In this document: piece after piece, positions 15,093 through 23,564 of the stretch
Numbering within the stretch: position 1 is the stretch's first letter
How the letters are laid out: each line of letters opens with the position of its first letter
Notes under the pieces: generated by a model
The model's input: only the letters and a program-made list of their open reading frames with translations
Told to the model about the DNA's origin: nothing
Database searches by the model: none
Assembly: GCF_002262875.1 (NCBI RefSeq)
Contig: NZ_NKYE01000018.1
Span: 62,001 to 126,000, forward strand
Length of the DNA: 64,000 bases
Reading direction: 5' to 3'
Origin: Amycolatopsis antarctica
Lineage (GTDB): Bacteria; Actinomycetota; Actinomycetes; Mycobacteriales; Pseudonocardiaceae
Made by a program: the position numbers and the translations under genes

Positions 15093-15739
15093 GCAGGCGC
15101 TCCCGCGAGTTCGGCGAGGTGCTCAGCGGCGCCGGCGAGGTCGGGCACTACGGCGACACGCGGGTCGCGGTGAACGTCCTCCGGGACGTCGACGTCGCGG
15201 GTGTTGACGAGCACGGCGGCCCGGCACCCCACGGCGAGCGCTCCCCGGACGTCTTCGGGCACGCGGTCGCCGAGGTGCACGATGTCGCTGACCGGCACCT
15301 GGTGGTCGGCGGCGATCGTGGTCCAGCACCGGCGCTGCGGCTTACGGGCACGCAGCTGGTAGCTGGTGTAGATCCCGGCGAGGTGCTGCCCGCATTGGTC
15401 GAGAAGGTCGCCTATCCTGGCGGGCCCGGCGATGCAGGACACGTTCGACAACGCCACCACCGGTGCCAGGGCCGCGAGGCGTGCCAAGGCGGCCAGCGTG
15501 CCGGGGTAGGCGGTGAACCCGCCGGTCGGCCATATCTGCGGCCAGTCGGAGGGGTTGATGAGTAACCGCTCGCGTACCAGCTCGGCGACCTCGTCGGTGA
15601 GTTCGGGAACGACGTGGAGGATGTTGCGGTCGATCTCGGCCGCGTTGTCCGGCGCCAGCGCGATCTCCCGCAGTACCTCCGCTGTGCCCGGGCGGTCGAA
15701 CGAGCCCAGGGTGTCGCCCACGTCGGTGGTGATCAGCAC
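15089..15739 (-). CDS. HAD-superfamily hydrolase
   Basis: A 216-residue haloacid dehalogenase-like phosphatase. Motif I is VLITTDVGDTLGSFD, with the first aspartate in place and glycine-aspartate following (DVGDT, as in many HADs). Motif II lies at APVVALSNVS, motif III at the lysine of QLRARKPQRRCW, and motif IV at DIVHLGDRVPEDVRGALAVG. All catalytic positions appear present. The GTG at 15739 has GAGGTG upstream and overlaps the membrane-protein gene by 7 bases. Substrate unknown. Confidence 0.82.
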   Translation of the reverse strand: MLITTDVGDTLGSFDRPGTAEVLREIALAPDNAAEIDRNILHVVPELTDEVAELVRERLLINPSDWPQIWPTGGFTAYPGTLAALARLAALAPVVALSNVSCIAGPARIGDLLDQCGQHLAGIYTSYQLRARKPQRRCWTTIAADHQVPVSDIVHLGDRVPEDVRGALAVGCRAAVLVNTRDVDVPEDVHRDPRVAVVPDLAGAAEHLAELAGAPA

Positions 15740-16353
15740 GAGGCACCTCGCCGTCGGCGACGCCGCCCGGGTACGGCAAGGCGGGCCATCACCGCCGCCG
15801 CGATGACGCCCAGGAATTTGTGGAGTCCTTGGTCGAGGTCGTAAAGTGCCGTGCCCGGCCCGGAGGTGTCGGGTGCGCTGTCGGGCTTGCGCATCACGGT
15901 GGCGTACGCGATGAAGGTGTCCTTGTGGTTGACCCGCTTCGCCAGCCACAGCAAGAAACGGCGCCGATCGATGATCCAGTGCGTTCCGAAGTTGATCGCC
16001 GCACCGACCAGCCGGGCACGCCACGGCAGGCGCAGGCCGAGGGTGCGTGCGACGGCCTCGGTGACGACCAGCTGCCCGGCGGCATAGGTCAGTACATGGC
16101 CCGTGGCCGCGCGGCGCCCGACGACGCAGGCCGGCACCGGAGTCTCATGCTCACGCGCGACTTCGACCTCGGAAGCCGGTTTGCCATCGCTGGGATACAC
16201 CAGCTCGTCGCCATGCAAGCCTTTGAGGACAGCATCTTTCGGCCGCTGTAGCCAATGATCCGCCCACAGATGCAGGCCGTGGAACGTGCCGGCGAGTGCC
16301 CCGAACAACGCTATTCGTTCCACGGCGCGGTCGGGGACGTTGACCGTGGTCAT
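15733..16353 (-). CDS. Membrane protein resembling DUF3307-type actinomycete proteins
   Basis: A 206-residue protein with the pattern of small actinomycete membrane proteins that carry paired histidine/aspartate motifs: GTFHGLHLWADHWLQRPKDAVLKGLHG near residue 20-45 and AAINFGTHWIIDRRRFLLWLAKRV near 120. Hydrophobic segments around GHVLTYAAGQLVVTEAVART and LHKFLGVIAAAVMARLAV support membrane location. The C-terminus is very basic (RRRRRR). Similar genes often sit in integrative elements and plasmids. The ATG at 16353 overlaps the upstream stop (ATGA). Family assignment is from memory of the motif and is tentative. Confidence 0.55.
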   Translation of the reverse strand: MTTVNVPDRAVERIALFGALAGTFHGLHLWADHWLQRPKDAVLKGLHGDELVYPSDGKPASEVEVAREHETPVPACVVGRRAATGHVLTYAAGQLVVTEAVARTLGLRLPWRARLVGAAINFGTHWIIDRRRFLLWLAKRVNHKDTFIAYATVMRKPDSAPDTSGPGTALYDLDQGLHKFLGVIAAAVMARLAVPGRRRRRRGASC

Positions 16354-16613
16354 GCGCCGTGCTCCTCGGTGCTGAGGCCGGTGTCGTCGGAGCGCTTGTA
16401 GAACAGCTCGAGGTAGACGTCCGCGTCGGATTCGCGATCGACGTGGCGGGGCTGGTCGAGGTCGATTCCCCAGACCTGGACCTCGGCCTGTGCAGGGTCG
16501 GCCAGCCACTCGGCTGCGGCGGCGAGCGCCTCGGCACAGACGTGACCCCTGAATGTCGTGCAGTCCACGGCGCCGCGTGTCGGTTGTCGGCGTGGCATAC
16601 GAACCTTTCTCAT
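16350..16613 (-). CDS. Small protein of unknown function
   Basis: An 87-residue product, coupled by an ATGA overlap to the membrane-protein gene. Starts at 16613 (GGAG upstream) or 16598 (AAAGG upstream) are both possible. The sequence has a short basic N-terminus, CTTFRGHVCAEALAAAAEWLA, and an acidic C-terminal half with VQVWGIDLDQPRHVDRESDA. The two cysteines could be coincidental. No family recognised. Confidence 0.5.
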   Translation of the reverse strand: MRKVRMPRRQPTRGAVDCTTFRGHVCAEALAAAAEWLADPAQAEVQVWGIDLDQPRHVDRESDADVYLELFYKRSDDTGLSTEEHGA

Positions 16614-16658
16614 CGAGATACTCCGGGTGTGAACGTGGCCGGCGAGCGTCAGTTGTGC

Positions 16659-18014
16659 TCAGCCGGTGCCGGGAAGAGACGGGGCGATGTACTCACCGCT
16701 GACGTCCTCGGCGGTCTGCTCGGCCACGACCGGTGTTCCGGTGGCCAACAGAAAATGGCGTGCCGCCGCGACCACCGAATGGCGGGCGGGCACGGTGTAG
16801 CCACCAGCGCTGGCGCCGAAGCGCAGCCACGGCCCGAGCCGCGCCAAATAGGTCAGCCACAACCGTTCGGCGATCGCGGGAATATCGGCGCGCAGCGCAC
16901 GGGCGGCATGCCAGGAATTCAACAGTGGCTCAGGCCAGCCCGCGGCCACACCCGGCCGCGAGGCCACCACCTGGGTTGCCCGCGAGCACTGCGTCAGCAT
17001 CGCGGTGAACACCTCCGGCGGCGGAAGCTGCCCCCTGGCCAACCCGAGATCGGGCACCCATGGCACCACCGGTACCGGTCCGCGCGCAGGGGAGGCGACC
17101 GACGCCAGCCGCAGCGCGATCGGTAGCAGGGCGGACGCTTCGCCACGATCCACTGGATCCCGGTTCATCGACCGCGCGAACGCCTCCGGGTGCGGAATGC
17201 GGGGCAAGGTCTGCCTGACATCCAGACCGGCCTCGTGAACGGCTGCCAGCAAACCCAGGCCGTGACCGTGCTCCCAGCCCATGCGCATCAAACCCCAGGA
17301 CGGTGCGAGCGCGTCGGGTACGGCGTCGCCGGACAGCACCAGCGTGCGGGCCTGCGGGTCCACCAGCGTCAACCCCAGCGCTGGCGCGCACAAGGGCCGC
17401 AGCACGTGGATGGCCAGCAAACGCTGCCACCACGGCGCGGCCAACGGGCTGCACACCGCTCCCGGCCGGTCCTGCTCGCGCAGGCGGCGCAACGCCGCCG
17501 CGAGCCGGGACTCCTCGGCCGGCGCGTCGAGATCCGCAGGCGCATCTGGATCTGCCAGCACCACCTCCTCGGCACCGACCTGCGTGGCGTGGCGCAATCC
17601 TCGCGCCACGGCGGCACCCCACCCAGCGCCCGGCAGCGTCAGCTCAACGCGCGATCCCCGTAACCTGGCGTTCCGGAAGGCAGTGCGTGTCCTGTCGTCT
17701 TTCGCGGCACTGGTATCCACCAGCACGGTGCACACTGACCGGGTCGACCCGCTCCCCAGAGTGGCGCGCTCGGCGTATTCGGCCACAACCGCAACGGAGT
17801 CCGGGTGCGCGCGGGCTGGCAGCACAATTACCAGCGGCGGTGGTTCAATTTCGCTCGTACTAGATGGGACGGCGCGACCATCGGCGGGAGGGGGAGTCGT
17901 CGAGTTGCCAGATGGTCGTGCCGCCCCGCGCCCCACCTCGCTAGTCGACCCCGGGGGACGGGTCTGACACGACGCGGGTGAGGACATCGTGGAGCTGTTG
18001 AGCGAATTGGTCAT
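16659..18014 (-). CDS. Glycosyltransferase-like protein (GT-A fold suspected)
   Basis: A 451-residue product. A disordered, Ser/Pro-rich N-terminus (about 1-58) precedes PPLVIVLPARAHPDSVAVVA, then EEVVLADPDAPADLD (a DxD-like acidic motif). Further blocks are GAVCSPLAAPWWQRLLAIHV, DPQARTLVLSGDAVPDALAP and WGLMRMGWEHGHGLGLLAAV. This order resembles nucleotide-sugar glycosyltransferases of the family 2 type. C-terminal helices around RAALRADIPAIAERLWLTYL resemble the acceptor-binding tail of those enzymes. I cannot name the sugar or acceptor. It heads a minus-strand group with the small genes below it. Confidence 0.45.
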   Translation of the reverse strand: MTNSLNSSTMSSPASCQTRPPGSTSEVGRGAARPSGNSTTPPPADGRAVPSSTSEIEPPPLVIVLPARAHPDSVAVVAEYAERATLGSGSTRSVCTVLVDTSAAKDDRTRTAFRNARLRGSRVELTLPGAGWGAAVARGLRHATQVGAEEVVLADPDAPADLDAPAEESRLAAALRRLREQDRPGAVCSPLAAPWWQRLLAIHVLRPLCAPALGLTLVDPQARTLVLSGDAVPDALAPSWGLMRMGWEHGHGLGLLAAVHEAGLDVRQTLPRIPHPEAFARSMNRDPVDRGEASALLPIALRLASVASPARGPVPVVPWVPDLGLARGQLPPPEVFTAMLTQCSRATQVVASRPGVAAGWPEPLLNSWHAARALRADIPAIAERLWLTYLARLGPWLRFGASAGGYTVPARHSVVAAARHFLLATGTPVVAEQTAEDVSGEYIAPSLPGTG

Positions 18015-18539
18015 TGGTCTTCAGTATCCTGGTCAGGGCGCATAATTCGGAGGTCTCGCGGAGCTGTAGTTCCAGGTTCAGGCGCCTCGGAACGAGTTAC
18101 CATGGGACGCCGTGTCCGCAGGTGGAAGAACCCCTCGACTACGGAATTTAGATGGCATCGAGCACTTTGTATTTTATCGCGCGAGTGTCGAGACGGTAAT
18201 TTGCAGACTGGCAAATGTGGCGACTCGAGTTTTTGCAGACGAACAGTCATTTCCCACCCCGCGTGATCTTGGCCGTAGTGAGCGAGGCGTAGGTGACGCT
18301 GCGGTTCTGAAGTATCACGAAATTGCTACCGCAGTCTCCCTGCCCGCTGACGATGCCCCTTGCGTGCTGCCGACTCCCCGATGGCTTCGGTTCAAAGCAG
18401 TCAACAGGTGCGCTTGCGCGGGTGGTAGCCGCCATGTCACTGCCAGCAGGCAGCCACGGTGTGACCTGCTGCTTAGCGGAGCTGTGTCGTCGGGCAGAAT
18501 GTAGCGTGGAGCTGCTACGAGAAGGGGTGCTGAGAACAC
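18015..18539. other. Divergent intergenic region with lower GC
   Basis: This 525-base stretch separates the glycosyltransferase-like gene from a HAD gene on the opposite strand. It includes TTTGTATTTTATCG and other AT-rich patches, and a perfect inverted repeat ATTTGC-N6-GCAAAT at 18199-18216. Open frames here have unbiased codon positions and no ribosome sites, so I call no gene. Confidence 0.45.
18199..18216. promoter_or_regulatory. Inverted repeat ATTTGC-N6-GCAAAT
   Basis: A perfect dyad of two 6-base arms separated by 6 bases, in an AT-rich part of the divergent intergenic region. TTTGCAGAC in this repeat recurs at 18232-18240. It looks like an operator for a dimeric regulator. Confidence 0.3.
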
Positions 18540-19229
18540 ATGGTGATCAAGGCTGTGTTCTTCGACGTGGGCGAAGTTCTGGTCAACGAGACTAGGGAGT
18601 ACGGCACGTGGGCGGACTGGTTAGGCGTCTCTAGGCACGAGTTCTCTGCTGTCTTCGGCTCAGTCATCGCGACGGGCCGAGACTATCGCGAGGTGTTCCA
18701 GGTTTTTCGCCCCAGCTTTGACCTCACGGTAGAACGTCAGCGTCGGGCCGAAGCCGGGAAACCCGAGACCTTCGACGAGCAGGACCTCTATCCCGACGTC
18801 CGAGCCTGCCTTAGCGAACTTCAGAGGCAACGGATTCTCGTTGGTGTTGCCGGAAACCAGACAATTCGAGCTGAGGGTATTCTTCGCGACCTGAAGCTGC
18901 CGTTGGACGTATTAGGGACATCGAGCAGTTGGGGCGCAGACAAGCCGTCCGACAAATTCTTTCATCGACTGCTGGCGGAAGCGGACGCGCCACCGGAGAA
19001 CGTCCTGTATGTAGGTGACCGGCTCGACTGGGACGTGCGTCCCGCACAGGCTCTCGGATTGAAGACGGCCCTCGTGCGTCGAGGTCCATGGGGGAGGATT
19101 CTCGCGGACGCCGATGTCGAGCGAGCACTTCTTTTTGATATCCCGAACCTGAGCAGTCTGGCCAACCTAGTTGAGCAGTACAACGCGACCGGCGAATACC
19201 TTGGCAGGCGAGACATTCCCTTTAGCTGA
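18540..19229 (+). CDS. HAD-superfamily hydrolase
   Basis: A 229-residue phosphatase-like protein. Motif I is KAVFFDVGEVLVNE, with the nucleophile aspartate but glycine-glutamate following (DVGEV), a common HAD variant. A helical cap follows (TWADWLGVSRHEFSAVFGSV). Motif II is VGVAGNQT, motif III is the lysine in SWGADKPSDKFF, and motif IV is VLYVGDRLDWDVRPAQALGL. Codon use is less GC-biased than in neighbours, fitting the lower-GC upstream region and suggesting separate origin. It converges with the XRE-TPR gene, overlapping its end by 8 bases. Confidence 0.85.
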   Translation: MVIKAVFFDVGEVLVNETREYGTWADWLGVSRHEFSAVFGSVIATGRDYREVFQVFRPSFDLTVERQRRAEAGKPETFDEQDLYPDVRACLSELQRQRILVGVAGNQTIRAEGILRDLKLPLDVLGTSSSWGADKPSDKFFHRLLAEADAPPENVLYVGDRLDWDVRPAQALGLKTALVRRGPWGRILADADVERALLFDIPNLSSLANLVEQYNATGEYLGRRDIPFS

Positions 19230-20619
19230 GCGGAGACCCAGATGGTAATAACGCTTGCGTTCGATCTGCGATTTCGCGTTCGTGGGGCGTGCCAGTCAGT
19301 GCCGCCGTCACTGCTGGGATGCGGAGCGCTGCTGCCGCGTATGGGTTTCGTTCGAGTTCGTCGCACGCGACGTGGATAAGGCTCGCGCCCTTGTCAGGGT
19401 CGTTCGGGATCTCCGCTAGTGCGAGATCGAACAGCAGGACGGTACGCTGCTTGTTCTCGCTCTGTGGCAGGTTTTCCAAGGCTTGTTGCATCCATCGACT
19501 GGCTGATTTGTGGCGGCCGGCGAGTAGTTCGGCGTTCCCGGCGAACCCCGCCAGACGGCTTTCGTCGAAGAAGTCGAGCCACTCTGGATCGGTGCCCTCG
19601 GTACTGAGGGCTTCCTGAGCCTGACGGATGCGGTCGCGGGTGGCGTCCGTGTCGCCGATGCGTGACTGAACTTCCGCTGCCACGCAATGTAGCCATGAGC
19701 GCAAGCGCGGACCTCCCGCGTATCGCGCATGCGCGGAGGCCACGTCAAGCAGTGCTCGTGCGGCAGCTGCGTCCCCTTCCGCGGCTCGAAAGCCCGGGAC
19801 GAAAGATCGATGTGCCGCTACTGCGGCAGCCAGCGCGGAATCGCGGGCGAGGTCTACTGCCTGTGGCGCGATCAGGAAGGGCCAGGCGGCGAGTTCTGGC
19901 TGGCCGAGATCGAAGAACGCCAGCCGGGCGGCTTGCAAGGCTGATTCGGCGACGGAGGAAGCCAGTTCGCGGGCCGAGGACGACGTCGGTTGGGCGCGAA
20001 GGAGCGCGGCGCCGAGCTGAGTGTGCGCGATGGCCGCTTCGCGCAACGCCGCCGGAGGTGAAGTCCAGTAGAGCTGCCGGTGTCGGGCGGTGATGTCCGA
20101 ATAACCGGCGACGACCTTGGCATCCCGGGCCGTGGCATGCGGGTTCGTCACTGCGTCGGCAGCCTCGGCGAGGTCGGGAGGCAGCAACGGTGCAGTGCCT
20201 GCGACAGCAAGCATCCGTAGGAAGGTCTGGCGGCTGATTCCAGGGCCATTGCCCTGCCCCATGTCCCACATCCTCGTCATTACCTGGCAGGCGAGGTCGT
20301 CCAAATGGCGGTCCTCGGGCGTCAGCTCTCCGTTCGGAGCTTCGGTCGGGGCTAGTGCCAATTCGTCATCGGTGAGCAGCCCCAGCTCGGCGGCCGGCTT
20401 GCCCAAGACGAGCACTAAGTGCTTACGAAACTGAGGTTCCGGCCACCGTTCGCCAGCCTCCCAACGGCGTGCCGTGTCGGCGGTGAGCCCGCAACCACCG
20501 TCGCCCGCGAGGTCCATACTCCGTTTGATCTGGTTGACCAGTTCTTGACGACTCCAGCCGTGTTGAAGCCGTTGCCAGGCCAGTTTGGTGTTGGGTGCGT
20601 AGCGCCGAGTACCGCTCAT
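19222..20619 (-). CDS. XRE-family regulator with TPR-like C-terminal domain
   Basis: A 465-residue protein. The N-terminal HTH spans about TKLAWQRLQHGWSRQELVNQ to TADTARRWEAGERWPEPQFR. A linker with RQTFLRMLAVAGTAPLLPPD follows, then roughly 280 residues of alpha-helical repeats (ALLRAQPTSSSARELASSVA, RALLDVASAHARYAGGPRLR, LAGFAGNAELLAGRHKSASR). This arrangement is common in actinomycete regulators, where the TPR part binds peptides or partner proteins. The ATG at 20619 has AGGAGGG 10 bases upstream. The DUF397/DUF5753 pair lies directly upstream on the same strand. Confidence 0.83.
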   Translation of the reverse strand: MSGTRRYAPNTKLAWQRLQHGWSRQELVNQIKRSMDLAGDGGCGLTADTARRWEAGERWPEPQFRKHLVLVLGKPAAELGLLTDDELALAPTEAPNGELTPEDRHLDDLACQVMTRMWDMGQGNGPGISRQTFLRMLAVAGTAPLLPPDLAEAADAVTNPHATARDAKVVAGYSDITARHRQLYWTSPPAALREAAIAHTQLGAALLRAQPTSSSARELASSVAESALQAARLAFFDLGQPELAAWPFLIAPQAVDLARDSALAAAVAAHRSFVPGFRAAEGDAAAARALLDVASAHARYAGGPRLRSWLHCVAAEVQSRIGDTDATRDRIRQAQEALSTEGTDPEWLDFFDESRLAGFAGNAELLAGRHKSASRWMQQALENLPQSENKQRTVLLFDLALAEIPNDPDKGASLIHVACDELERNPYAAAALRIPAVTAALTGTPHEREIADRTQALLPSGSPLS

Positions 20620-20783
20620 CAGCCAGCAACCCTCCTGTCCCTGTTCGAACGTTGGTTTGGACGGTATGCCCCGCCGTGACGTCCGCTGAAGACCTCGCGG
20701 CAGTATGGCTGTGTCGTGGCTGTCCGGTGGCAGTGTGTTCCCAATGGCCTGGCGCATACACTGGTCAGAACCGCGGCCAAGTG

Positions 20784-21014
20784 CTACTGACGTCGGAAGA
20801 AGCCAGACTCAACTGCGGCGACGAAGGCATCCCACTCGGCGTGGTCGAAGACGAGCACCGCGCCGTCAGGCTTGCGGCTGTCCCGCATGCCAACGGCGTT
20901 GTCGCTGAACGCGACCTCGACGCACTCGTTGCCGTTGGGATGACTTAGGGGCGACTTCGCCCAGCTGGCGAAGTCGGTGTTGAGGTGTGGCTTGTGGCTG
21001 CTCTGAATGTCCAT
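20784..21014 (-). CDS. DUF397 protein
   Basis: A 76-residue protein of the DUF397 family. The signature is visible: FASWAKSPLSHPNGNECVEVAF, then VGMRDSRKPDGAVLVFDHAEWDAFVAAVESGFF. DUF397 proteins are typically encoded next to an XRE/DUF5753 regulator, as here (next gene at 21048), and can act as antagonists of that regulator in the WhiJ/BldB-type pairs. I chose ATG 21014 with GAAGGG upstream; a GTG four codons earlier is possible. Confidence 0.9.
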   Translation of the reverse strand: MDIQSSHKPHLNTDFASWAKSPLSHPNGNECVEVAFSDNAVGMRDSRKPDGAVLVFDHAEWDAFVAAVESGFFRRQ

Positions 21015-21047
21015 CGCGAGTGGCACCCTTCGTGAAGATCGCTCGAT

Positions 21048-21911
21048 CTACAGGCTAGCGGCGAACTCGAGCAACAGGGTCCTCGTGCGCTCCTGCCCCG
21101 CAGCAGCCGCCTTCTGCTGATCGAAGAGTTCCAAGTAGCCCTTGGTCTCTTTGGACTCGGCGTATTCGCCCTTGTTGTATCGCTCCAGGTAGACCACGCT
21201 CACCGGCGGTTCCGTCTCGTACCGGAACACGCTGTAGTCGTGGCCCTGACCCATGTAGTACCCGACGCTGAACGGGACGAGCTGAATCTCGATGTTGGGC
21301 CGGTCGATCGCCTCGGCCAGGTGCGTGATCTGGGCCTTCATCTCCTTTGCTGGCAGCGGTGTGCGACGCAGGACCGCCTCGTCGAGGATGAACCAGAAGT
21401 GCTGGTGCTCGTGATCGAGCACGTACTGACGACCGAGCCGGTTAGCGGTGTCGCGGTCGATCTCCTCCGACGTGAGCGACGGGCGCCAGGAACGAGCCTG
21501 AGCACGCATGTATGCCTCGGTCTGCAACAAGCCGGGAATGACCGTCGACCGATGGCTGAGCAGCCTGTTGCATGTCGGCTCGACGTCGACCAAGAGCCGT
21601 AGCTGCTGCTTGAAGCGCGTGCTGAACGCGCCGCGCTTGGCGCGCTTGTTGCTCTCCGCTTGCAGCGACCGCGCGTAGGCCACATCAGCCTCGTCCGCCT
21701 GGTAGAGATCCAGGAGCACGTTCAGCTCGGCCAGCTTGATCCCGCCACCGCCCTCGATGTACGCGATCTTCGACTGCCCGCACCCGAGACTCTGCGCCGC
21801 CTGCTCTTGAGTTACCCCAGCTTCGTTGCGGCGACGGTCCAGGAGGCTGCCGAGAACGATCTTCATCACGGCAACCGGCAGATGCTGAGGCTGCGTCACT
21901 TCCTGCGTCAC
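21048..21911 (-). CDS. XRE-family regulator with DUF5753 domain
   Basis: A 287-residue regulator. The N-terminal HTH is VLGSLLDRRRNEAGVTQEQA continuing AAQSLGCGQSKIAYIEGGGG. The C-terminal DUF5753 domain shows STVIPGLLQTEAYMRAQARS, DTANRLGRQYVLDHEHQHFW, FILDEAVLRRTPL, PNIEIQLVPFSVGYY and VYLERYNKGEY, all standard. I start at the GTG at 21911 because AGGAGAGACC lies 8 bases upstream; the ATG at 21953 lacks a ribosome site. It pairs with the DUF397 gene 33 bases downstream. Such pairs control development or antibiotic genes in streptomycetes; its target here is unknown. Confidence 0.9.
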   Translation of the reverse strand: MTQEVTQPQHLPVAVMKIVLGSLLDRRRNEAGVTQEQAAQSLGCGQSKIAYIEGGGGIKLAELNVLLDLYQADEADVAYARSLQAESNKRAKRGAFSTRFKQQLRLLVDVEPTCNRLLSHRSTVIPGLLQTEAYMRAQARSWRPSLTSEEIDRDTANRLGRQYVLDHEHQHFWFILDEAVLRRTPLPAKEMKAQITHLAEAIDRPNIEIQLVPFSVGYYMGQGHDYSVFRYETEPPVSVVYLERYNKGEYAESKETKGYLELFDQQKAAAAGQERTRTLLLEFAASL

Positions 21912-21970
21912 CTTGGTCTCTCCTGTTCCCTCATCGTCCGCGCGGCCGATCATTCACCCGAATGGCGGAC

Positions 21971-21985
21971 TATCTAATCTAGATA
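21971..21985. promoter_or_regulatory. Operator candidate TATCTA-N3-TAGATA
   Basis: A perfect 6-base inverted repeat with 3-base spacer lies 60 bases upstream of the XRE/DUF5753 start and 58 bases upstream of the divergent gene at 22044. The AT-rich context stands out in this GC-rich DNA. An autoregulatory site for the XRE protein controlling both directions is the simplest reading. Confidence 0.4.
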
Positions 21986-22043
21986 TCCAAATTAAGGTCT
22001 GTAGGTGACCCGGTTGCGTTGTACAGCTTAGCGAGGTGCCTCA

Positions 22044-22397
22044 GTGTTCGATATCTACATTAACAGGCGACCGCTTGTAGACATCGCCTCCTCGGTCCCC
22101 GCCCATCCCGCCATCCCGGTGCTCCTGGTGGCATTCGCGGCTCTGTTCGTGGGGTGCCTGGTTGGTGTCGCCGCAGGCTGGTGGCACGTCGCCGAGCGGC
22201 GCAGGGTGCGTCGTTGCCGGGGTGAGGGTGTTACTGAGTCGCTCCGCGAGGCGGCCCAGGTGTCGGCCATCCAGTCGACGAAGTGTCGAGGAGCGAACAG
22301 AACCACCACGAAACTTCGCTCTTCATCGGCGAAGGCGCACGACCGTGCGGGCAACGCGCGACCGTGCTCCGTGACGGTTGAAGGAGGCGCAAAATGA
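22044..22397 (+). CDS. Small membrane protein
   Basis: A 117-residue product opening a nine-gene coupled block. The hydrophobic segment IPVLLVAFAALFVGCLVGVAAGWW (about 25-48) should span the membrane once. A basic stretch ERRRVRRCRGEG follows, then a Ser/Arg-rich tail. GTG at 22044 with GCGAGG upstream. The end overlaps the next start by ATGA. No family recognised. Confidence 0.6.
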   Translation: MFDIYINRRPLVDIASSVPAHPAIPVLLVAFAALFVGCLVGVAAGWWHVAERRRVRRCRGEGVTESLREAAQVSAIQSTKCRGANRTTTKLRSSSAKAHDRAGNARPCSVTVEGGAK

Positions 22398-22843
22398 AGC
22401 GTCGTAGGCGCTCAACGATCCTCGCCTTGCTGGTCAGAGCTGGCTGGAACCCCTTGCGGAGTGCGTGGTCGGTGCCGTGCCGTGATCGCGATGGCCGTTG
22501 GTCGTATGTGCAGGTTTCGATCGCCGAGCACGGACCCCAGCTCACGATCGGCGGCTTCGGTGTCGTGGTGTTCGATCCGCTGGCGGCGGGCCGGTTGCGT
22601 GCCGCGTTGCGAGGCGCCATCGAACTGCATGCGCGGCTCGATGAGTCCGCGCGGGAGGGAGTTTCAGCGCCCCGGAGCCATCCTGGTGCTGCGCCCACGC
22701 CGCATCGTGAGGTTCCAGCTGGGCGGCACTCGGCGAGGGCTGCGGGCCGGGTTCGGGTCGTTCTCGGTAAAGCCGATGAGGGCGAGCCCAGCGGTCGCCA
22801 CGCGCTGACGTCGACACCTGTGGCCATCTCGGAGGCTGCGTGA
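22394..22843 (+). CDS. Unknown protein in coupled block
   Basis: A 149-residue product starting at an ATG that overlaps the previous stop. The first half is folded-looking: PLRSAWSVPCRDRDGRWSYV, then VSIAEHGPQLTIGGFGVVVF, followed by a helix DPLAAGRLRAALRGAIELHA. The second half is low in hydrophobics and probably disordered. The N-terminal part resembles the small beta-sheet domains seen in conjugative-element genes of actinomycetes, but I cannot assign a family. The next gene starts 4 bases before its stop. Confidence 0.6.
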   Translation: MKRRRRSTILALLVRAGWNPLRSAWSVPCRDRDGRWSYVQVSIAEHGPQLTIGGFGVVVFDPLAAGRLRAALRGAIELHARLDESAREGVSAPRSHPGAAPTPHREVPAGRHSARAAGRVRVVLGKADEGEPSGRHALTSTPVAISEAA

Positions 22844-23274
22844 TGACCGGAACAGTGGGTAGGCGGCTTCACCGGGGTTCGACGCACGGCGCAGGGGGCC
22901 GTGCGGTGACCGTAGGGAACGCTGTCGATGTCATCGACGTACCGGTGGAGCTGGCGCGGCCCGTGGTGGCCGAGCTGACGGCGGGTTGCCTTCGGGGCCC
23001 GGTCCTGTGGCGCGGGCCTGGGCGGTGGGCGGTGCTGACCGCACCGCATCGGCGGGCCGGTTTCGCGTTGCCGGACTCGTTGGTGCGGGCCAAAGTCAGG
23101 CTGCTGCCGGAAGGTTCGCAGCTTCCGCTGCCGCCACAGCTTCATGGAGGGGCGAGGAGCGGGTCGGGAGACGGTGACTGGGTGGTGCCACCCGGCCGGA
23201 ACCAGCTTCTGCCGCCGTGCAGCGCGGTCGTCGCGTTGCTGGAACGGGTCGCGCGGGGAAAGGCGCCGTCGTGA
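22840..23274 (+). CDS. Unknown protein with prim-pol-like sequence pattern
   Basis: A 144-residue product: after a basic N-terminus, VIDVPVELARPVVAELTAGC is followed by LRGPVLWRGPGRWAVLTAPH. Then come VRLLPEGSQLPLPPQ and DWVVPPGRNQLLPPCSAVVA. The alternating P-x-G-x-x-LPP / WxxPP pattern resembles the C-terminal half of the primase-polymerase N-domain found in actinobacterial plasmid proteins. The catalytic aspartates are not here. A related-looking protein is encoded at 23558. Tentative. Confidence 0.5.
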   Translation: MMTGTVGRRLHRGSTHGAGGRAVTVGNAVDVIDVPVELARPVVAELTAGCLRGPVLWRGPGRWAVLTAPHRRAGFALPDSLVRAKVRLLPEGSQLPLPPQLHGGARSGSGDGDWVVPPGRNQLLPPCSAVVALLERVARGKAPS

Positions 23275-23564
23275 GCCGGCACGCCCTCGACGAAGCTCGC
23301 GTGCCCGAGCCACTGCCCAGCCCGGGCTCGTCGACCGAGTCCGCCGCCGAGCTCGCTCCCTCACCGCCAGACGCCGAGGTGTGCGAACGCGCCGTGCTGT
23401 TCGAGCAGGTACTCGAAGGTCTCCATCGGTGGGACACCGACGAGCCACGTCGCACGCTGGCGGAGTTCCATGACTGGTTCACCCCCACGGTGGCCAGCGA
23501 TGAACCTTCGCCCGCGGACGAGGCGTCCGCGTCAGCGTCGGAGGCGGGTGATGCACGGTGTTGA
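23271..23564 (+). CDS. Small acidic protein
   Basis: A 97-residue acidic protein with GTG start overlapping the previous stop (GTGA). It has a Pro/Ser/Ala-rich N-terminal half, a predicted helix AEVCERAVLFEQVLEGLHRW and the motif DTDEPRRTLAEFHDWFTP. The tail is acidic and Ser-rich. Its end overlaps the next gene by 7 bases. No family recognised; composition suggests a partner-binding or adaptor protein. Confidence 0.55.
   Translation: MSRHALDEARVPEPLPSPGSSTESAAELAPSPPDAEVCERAVLFEQVLEGLHRWDTDEPRRTLAEFHDWFTPTVASDEPSPADEASASASEAGDARC

Noticed and set aside
18112-18504. Plus-strand frame upstream of the HAD gene
   Set aside because: Codon third positions are unbiased and it crosses an AT-rich regulatory-looking segment.
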